Shown here piece after piece: positions 6,834 through 10,606 of a stretch of 10,606 nt of DNA. Both the position numbers and the translations under genes were made by a program. The notes under the pieces are model-generated. The model did no database searches and had not been told where the DNA came from. It saw only the letters and a list, made by a program, of their open reading frames with translations. The first letter of the stretch is position 1, and each line of letters begins with the position of its first letter. The stretch is from Bacteroidota bacterium (lineage in GTDB: Bacteria > Bacteroidota > Bacteroidia > Chitinophagales > UBA8649), in the NCBI GenBank assembly GCA_003447535.1, contig DLYY01000183.1, forward strand, positions 1 to 10,606, in the 5' to 3' direction.

Positions 6834-8047
6834 AATATGGGTGTCCTCTCGGTAACAATGATTGCCTCCGCTCGGTAAGAAGGGCGGTATTCTATGGCTT
6901 TTCCTTTGGAAGTGGTTAAGCCATTTTTTAAGCTTATCTCAACCCGTTGATGCATTTTATCTTCCTCAAGAGTAGGGCGTATAGCGGTAACCGATCCCTC
7001 AAGCTTGCCATATTCGCGCAGACTAAACCCTTCGATTATTACTTGTACCTCCTGTCCGATTCGGACCTCATCAATAGAAGAGACAGGTATAAAGGCATAA
7101 ACCTGGGCTGAGGCTCCATCTTGTAGGATTTCACCAATGGCCTGGTCTTTGGACAGCGCCGAACCCATCAAATCCTCATTACTTAGAGTTAGTAAACCCG
7201 ATGTTTTGGCAGAAATTAAATAGCGTTCTTTCCAGGCATTGATGGCTACACGGAGGTTTTCACTAGCCAATAATTCTTCTGTTTTATCTTCTGCCTTTGT
7301 CGTAATATCATTAACCTCTAAGTCCGTGATTTCTCTGCGCAGTCCCTCAATTAGCGCTTTGTTATCCTCTAGGCTTCTCGAGAATCGAGCACAAGTCTCC
7401 CGCTTTTCCTTTACTTGAATACGATAGGTCTCGACTTCTCGATCAGAAACAAGGCCTCCGGCCAAACGCTCTTCCCAATCAGCTAATTGATCATTAAGGC
7501 TTTCCAGCACATCGTAACATAGGCTTTGCTGACGCTTGATCTGTCGGCTAACCCCTTCCAAGGCTGAGATTTGTTCTTCTATGCCCTGCTTATGAAGAGC
7601 CATGCCGAGCGAATCTTGACCAAATGTTGCTAAATCAACCAGGCGCCGGAGCTTCATGTAGGCCTCGGATAATTGATCACTTCCTATAGAAAGTTGCTTG
7701 GGTAAAGGCAACCTATTGCCCAAAGAATCCGTTGTATTTAGCCATGTTTCTAATGCTATAACATCACTATACTCGGCCTCTGAGGCTAGGCGAAAAAGAA
7801 GATCCCCTTCATTGACGTAAGAGCCTTCCATGCAGTACACCTCATTGACTAGACCCGCATAGCTTACTACAATGGGGCTTGACGCTTCAGCAGCGGTAAC
7901 ATCTGCAGGAGCTTTGACTTTTTTGGGGACCTCCATAACTAAACTGACAAGAATGCTTGCCAAAAAAAGCACAAACAAACTGAATAAACCCCAACGATAA
8001 AACACAGAGGGCGGGCGACCTATAAACCGTACATAATCGTTTGACAT
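6800..8047 (-). CDS. HlyD-family periplasmic adaptor (membrane fusion protein), partner transporter unknown
   Basis: A 415-residue inner-membrane-anchored adaptor of the kind that links an ABC exporter to an outer-membrane channel. A cytoplasmic start (1-18) is followed by one membrane helix (about 19-38). The first half of the lipoyl-like domain is at about 57-88 (GLVNEVYCMEGSYVNEGDLLF), and the second at about 276-290 (YLISAKTSGLLTL). Between them are long charged helices (about 150-265) expected to form a coiled-coil hairpin. A beta-barrel and membrane-proximal region follows (about 312-400), ending in a short amphipathic helix. In Bacteroidota, related adaptors usually sit beside peptidase-type ABC exporters, which are absent here. 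The ATG at 8047 lies 10 bp after the porV stop, so it is probably cotranscribed with porUV. The family call is firm; substrate and partner are unknown. Confidence 0.85.
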   Translation of the reverse strand: MSNDYVRFIGRPPSVFYRWGLFSLFVLFLASILVSLVMEVPKKVKAPADVTAAEASSPIVVSYAGLVNEVYCMEGSYVNEGDLLFRLASEAEYSDVIALETWLNTTDSLGNRLPLPKQLSIGSDQLSEAYMKLRRLVDLATFGQDSLGMALHKQGIEEQISALEGVSRQIKRQQSLCYDVLESLNDQLADWEERLAGGLVSDREVETYRIQVKEKRETCARFSRSLEDNKALIEGLRREITDLEVNDITTKAEDKTEELLASENLRVAINAWKERYLISAKTSGLLTLSNEDLMGSALSKDQAIGEILQDGASAQVYAFIPVSSIDEVRIGQEVQVIIEGFSLREYGKLEGSVTAIRPTLEEDKMHQRVEISLKNGLTTSKGKAIEYRPSYRAEAIIVTERTPILFRLLDELRES

Positions 8048-8057
8048 CGGGCCCTAG

Positions 8058-9254
8058 TTATTGCACACCAATAGGTGCTGCCTCACCATCCTTGTTAAAC
8101 TCAAAAAGAAGACTAAATCGAAGTGTATTGTCAAGAGGGTTTCTATTTGAAGAAGTCGGAATTAAGTATGCAAAATTCAAAGAGAATACTGAATACTTAA
8201 CCCCTGCTCCGGCACTTAAGAACTTTCGGGCTCCCTTTGTTGGGTGCTCATAGAAATAACCCATACGCAGCGCAAACTGCTTGTTATACCAATACTCTAC
8301 ACCCGCACCAACGTAAAATTCTCTTAACTCTTCTTTAAATCCTCCTGGAGCATCTGCAAACGAGGAAAACATGCCTCCAACAACAGAGCGCTCACGATAA
8401 TCAAACACCCCATCATTGTTAGCATCCACGGTATCGGGTGTTGGAACAAGAAGCTTATTTGCATCCACGTAAATACCTACACTATGAATGTCATCAATAT
8501 GAAGGTCTGCACCGAAACCTATTCCCAGATTCGTTGGAATGAAATCTTTGTTTTCCGCATTTTGAGTATAGGTCATTTTACTACCAATATTGGTAATTGC
8601 AAGACCCATGTTAAAGTCCATCCCCTTTATCTTATCCAACTTGTAAGGCTTAGTCATAAAAACAGATACATCAGCCCCCGCAGCATGCCCAGGGCGAATA
8701 TCAGGTCCACTGCTTACATTGCTACTAACCGATAAATTTGAATAGATATAGCGAAGTCCTACGCCCACACCTGTTTGAAATCCTCCCTTTTCGCCAAAGG
8801 CTCGCGCATAGTTTAAGTCCATAGCAAACTCCTTGGGTTGGCCTGTACCAAGAGAATTTCCCTGGTTGTCCGTAAACTGAATTTCTCCCAAAGAAAAATA
8901 GCGCATTGAAGAAGAAATGGTCTGCGCATTAGGTAGTCGATAGTATCCCACTAGATCCGCTAGATATACATCTCGAACAAGGTTTCGCAACCACGGAACA
9001 AAGGTCATAGATATGCCGTATTCACTTTCTATCAAGGCCATGCGAGCTGGGTTCGTGAATATTGCATTGGCATCCGCCCCCAAGGCTAGTCCAACATCAC
9101 CCATGGCTCCCGATCGCGCATCTGGGTTTATTCGAAGAAAGGGAACTGCCGTAGTAATCGTGTTGGCATCAATAATGTCTTGATTATCGACATTTTGAGC
9201 AGAGAGCTGTCCTGTAAACAAACTCAATAGTAAAATAAATGCTGTATATCTCAT
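8058..9254 (-). CDS. porV: Type IX secretion system outer-membrane protein PorV (LptO)
   Basis: A 398-residue outer-membrane beta-barrel of the FadL-like PorV family. In type IX secretion, PorV collects cargo from the SprA translocon by its C-terminal domain and delivers it to the PorU sortase at the surface. Residues 1-19 are a signal peptide, probably cut after LSA before QNVDN. The block from about 34 to 90 (TTAVPFLRINPDARSGAMGD, then NPARMA and MTFVPWLRNL) is the family's most conserved part. KLLVPTPDT (267-275), SFADAPGGFKEELRE (298-312), VEYWYNKQFALRMGYFYEHPTKG (319-341) and NPLDNTLRFSLLFEF (372-386) are also typical of PorV. Residues 277-285 (DANNDGVFD) form a DxNxDGxxD loop that could bind calcium. 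A 12-residue tail after the last strand resembles part of PorU. The gene lies 9 bp after porU and 10 bp before the adaptor gene. Confidence 0.95.
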   Translation of the reverse strand: MRYTAFILLLSLFTGQLSAQNVDNQDIIDANTITTAVPFLRINPDARSGAMGDVGLALGADANAIFTNPARMALIESEYGISMTFVPWLRNLVRDVYLADLVGYYRLPNAQTISSSMRYFSLGEIQFTDNQGNSLGTGQPKEFAMDLNYARAFGEKGGFQTGVGVGLRYIYSNLSVSSNVSSGPDIRPGHAAGADVSVFMTKPYKLDKIKGMDFNMGLAITNIGSKMTYTQNAENKDFIPTNLGIGFGADLHIDDIHSVGIYVDANKLLVPTPDTVDANNDGVFDYRERSVVGGMFSSFADAPGGFKEELREFYVGAGVEYWYNKQFALRMGYFYEHPTKGARKFLSAGAGVKYSVFSLNFAYLIPTSSNRNPLDNTLRFSLLFEFNKDGEAAPIGVQ

Positions 9255-9263
9255 GCTATTCGG

Positions 9264-10606
9264 TTAACGTAAAAGTACCAATTTCTCACAGGCTTCCGCC
9301 TTCCTTCCATCACTTCCAATGATTTGTAAACGATAAAGGTAGGTGCCCTTGGCTAACTCAGCTCCTGAAGCATCCCTACCATCCCAGGTAAGCTCCCCCG
9401 GAGCAACACGATATCCTTCAAGAGGACTTAGTGGATAAACAAGCGTTTGAACGCGTTCGCCATATGCATTAAAAATCTCAATCCTTGCCTCAAGAGCTGC
9501 TGCCTCACCCGGATTGTTAAACTCAAAGAGAAAAGAGGTTGAATTCATCACAGGGTTAGGGGCATTCAGCAAGTGCTCAATCGCCAATTGAGGTGCTGAG
9601 ACTACGACAAACTCAGTGTAGCCCTCGCCACTATTATTGGAGACGTCCCAAGCTCGCACCCGAATACTGTGTCTTCCATCTTCTAGGTTGTTTAATGGGT
9701 AGTTAACTTCTCCCTGTGTAAAGGAATCCAAGGCAGATTTAAAAAAGTCATTCAAGACAAACTGAGCTTGTGTATTGTTGTCAAGCGTTCCTATAATATC
9801 GTGGCCAATTCCATTACCTACCGTATTTAAACCGCTTTCATCGCGCAGTTTGACATAGAGTGTTGGATTCGCGTCGGTAAGGCCACCAAACTGAAATGAC
9901 GCGTCGTTCATAAAAACATCTACTTGAGGCCCTTCATTATCTATGATAGGATTTACCGAGGTTCCACCAATGATCACACTTTGGTCATGACCAGCAGCAT
10001 CCATTATTCCTGTATTCGGACTAGCATAATAGCTTAGCTTTCCTTCGCCAATCGCATAATTAATATCCTTAGGTACAATAAACGAAAAGGTAAATTGTCC
10101 ATTGTTCACCGAGGATTGACCCTTAAAAAGCAAACTCTGTTGCGCCTGATAGGTAAATATATCGGCATCAGGATCATTGGCCCGTGTAGAGAGATCAGAT
10201 ACCTTGTCAAAAACGCTCGGGATAGCAATCCCATTAAAGCTTGTCAAAAGCATATCGTTTTCATCACGGACTTCCGCTTGAATTGTTACCTCTGACAGCG
10301 CCTTTAAGGTATCATAACTGCCTGGTGGGTTTCCATTAATTGCTACCGTATGGATACTATACTTTGGAATGGCTAGCCGAGTACATGGGTCGCCAAGCAA
10401 GGTGAACTTCCTGTTGTTCGCATTTTGAGGAATGGCATTTTTCGCCAACCGAAGTGCCTCTCCAATCGTGGGTACACTTCCGCCAACAGGCAGTAAATTC
10501 TCGATATAACTATTATTAATAATTCGATTGCTGGAAGAAAAGACAAGCCTTGACGTGGTAACTAAGGCAATAGCACCCCCATTGGGATTGGTAATCAAAA
10601 CCTCTC
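9264..10606 (-). CDS. porU: Type IX secretion C-terminal signal peptidase PorU, C-terminal part (5' end outside window)
   Basis: The frame is open to the window edge, so only the last 446 residues are visible. PorU is a gingipain-like (peptidase C25 family) cell-surface sortase that removes the C-terminal sorting domain of type IX cargo and joins the cargo to lipopolysaccharide. The visible start (GGAIALVTTSRLVF) and FTLLGDP (about 67-73) are the end of the C25 peptidase domain; the catalytic His and Cys lie outside the window. Beta-sandwich, Ig-like regions follow (about 80-335). The last part has the sorting-domain pattern: NAPNPVMNSTSFLFEF, IEIFNAYGERV, LTWDGRDASGAELAKGTYLYRL and terminal EKLVLL. 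The first internal start-like codon in view (10598) is a leucine TTG in mid-domain, not a real start. The adjacent porV, 9 bp downstream, strongly supports the call. Confidence 0.93.
   Translation of the reverse strand, partial: EVLITNPNGGAIALVTTSRLVFSSSNRIINNSYIENLLPVGGSVPTIGEALRLAKNAIPQNANNRKFTLLGDPCTRLAIPKYSIHTVAINGNPPGSYDTLKALSEVTIQAEVRDENDMLLTSFNGIAIPSVFDKVSDLSTRANDPDADIFTYQAQQSLLFKGQSSVNNGQFTFSFIVPKDINYAIGEGKLSYYASPNTGIMDAAGHDQSVIIGGTSVNPIIDNEGPQVDVFMNDASFQFGGLTDANPTLYVKLRDESGLNTVGNGIGHDIIGTLDNNTQAQFVLNDFFKSALDSFTQGEVNYPLNNLEDGRHSIRVRAWDVSNNSGEGYTEFVVVSAPQLAIEHLLNAPNPVMNSTSFLFEFNNPGEAAALEARIEIFNAYGERVQTLVYPLSPLEGYRVAPGELTWDGRDASGAELAKGTYLYRLQIIGSDGRKAEACEKLVLLR

Noticed and set aside
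8484..8735. Open frame of about 83 codons antisense to porV (and a similar one at 8041-8253)
   Set aside because: Both fall within the well-supported porV gene and have no recognisable motif.

Overview
The window looks like a stretch of a Bacteroidota chromosome. The strongest sign is the adjacent porU-porV pair of the type IX secretion system, a system essentially confined to that phylum. Supporting signs are a RecQ with the long acidic tail after the HRDC domain that I associate with Bacteroidota RecQ proteins, and the lack of any convincing Shine-Dalgarno sequence before the starts I checked (recQ, scpA, ilvA, porV, the adaptor gene, manC). I cannot place it to family. Coding density is very high: the longest non-coding gaps are about 100 bp, so no stretch over 300 bp lacks a gene.

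Layout, left to right. (1) Positions 1-162, plus strand: the last 53 codons of a guanylate kinase gene (gmk). (2) 159-1268, minus strand: a mannose-1-phosphate guanylyltransferase (manC type), whose stop codon interlocks with the gmk stop. (3) 1269-1375: a short divergent regulatory gap. (4) 1376-5600, plus strand: a tight three-gene unit of recQ (DNA helicase), scpA (condensin-complex kleisin) and ilvA (short-form threonine dehydratase). The recQ-scpA gap is 6 bp and scpA and ilvA overlap by up to 20 bp. (5) 5595-6668, minus strand: heme A synthase (ctaA/COX15 type), whose stop interlocks with the ilvA stop. (6) 6800-10606, minus strand: a three-gene cluster transcribed right to left, porU (5' end outside the window), porV, then an HlyD-type periplasmic adaptor, with gaps of 9 and 10 bp.

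How they work together. PorU and PorV belong to the cell-surface attachment step of type IX secretion: PorV carries cargo in the outer membrane and PorU cuts off the C-terminal sorting domain. The adaptor gene immediately behind them encodes a membrane-fusion protein of the kind that works with an ABC exporter, but no ABC transporter or outer-membrane channel is visible here, so its partner is unknown. ManC supplies GDP-mannose for surface glycans. RecQ and ScpA both serve chromosome maintenance. IlvA and CtaA are housekeeping enzymes of isoleucine synthesis and cytochrome oxidase cofactor synthesis.

I see no mobile element, CRISPR array, tRNA, rRNA or obvious defence system, and no clear sign of a wholly new system. 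The points most worth a second look are the orphan adaptor coupled to porUV, an in-frame codon-level match between the ends of PorU and PorV, a perfect inverted repeat directly before the heme A synthase start, a hairpin at the end of the adaptor gene, and two interlocked convergent stop pairs.
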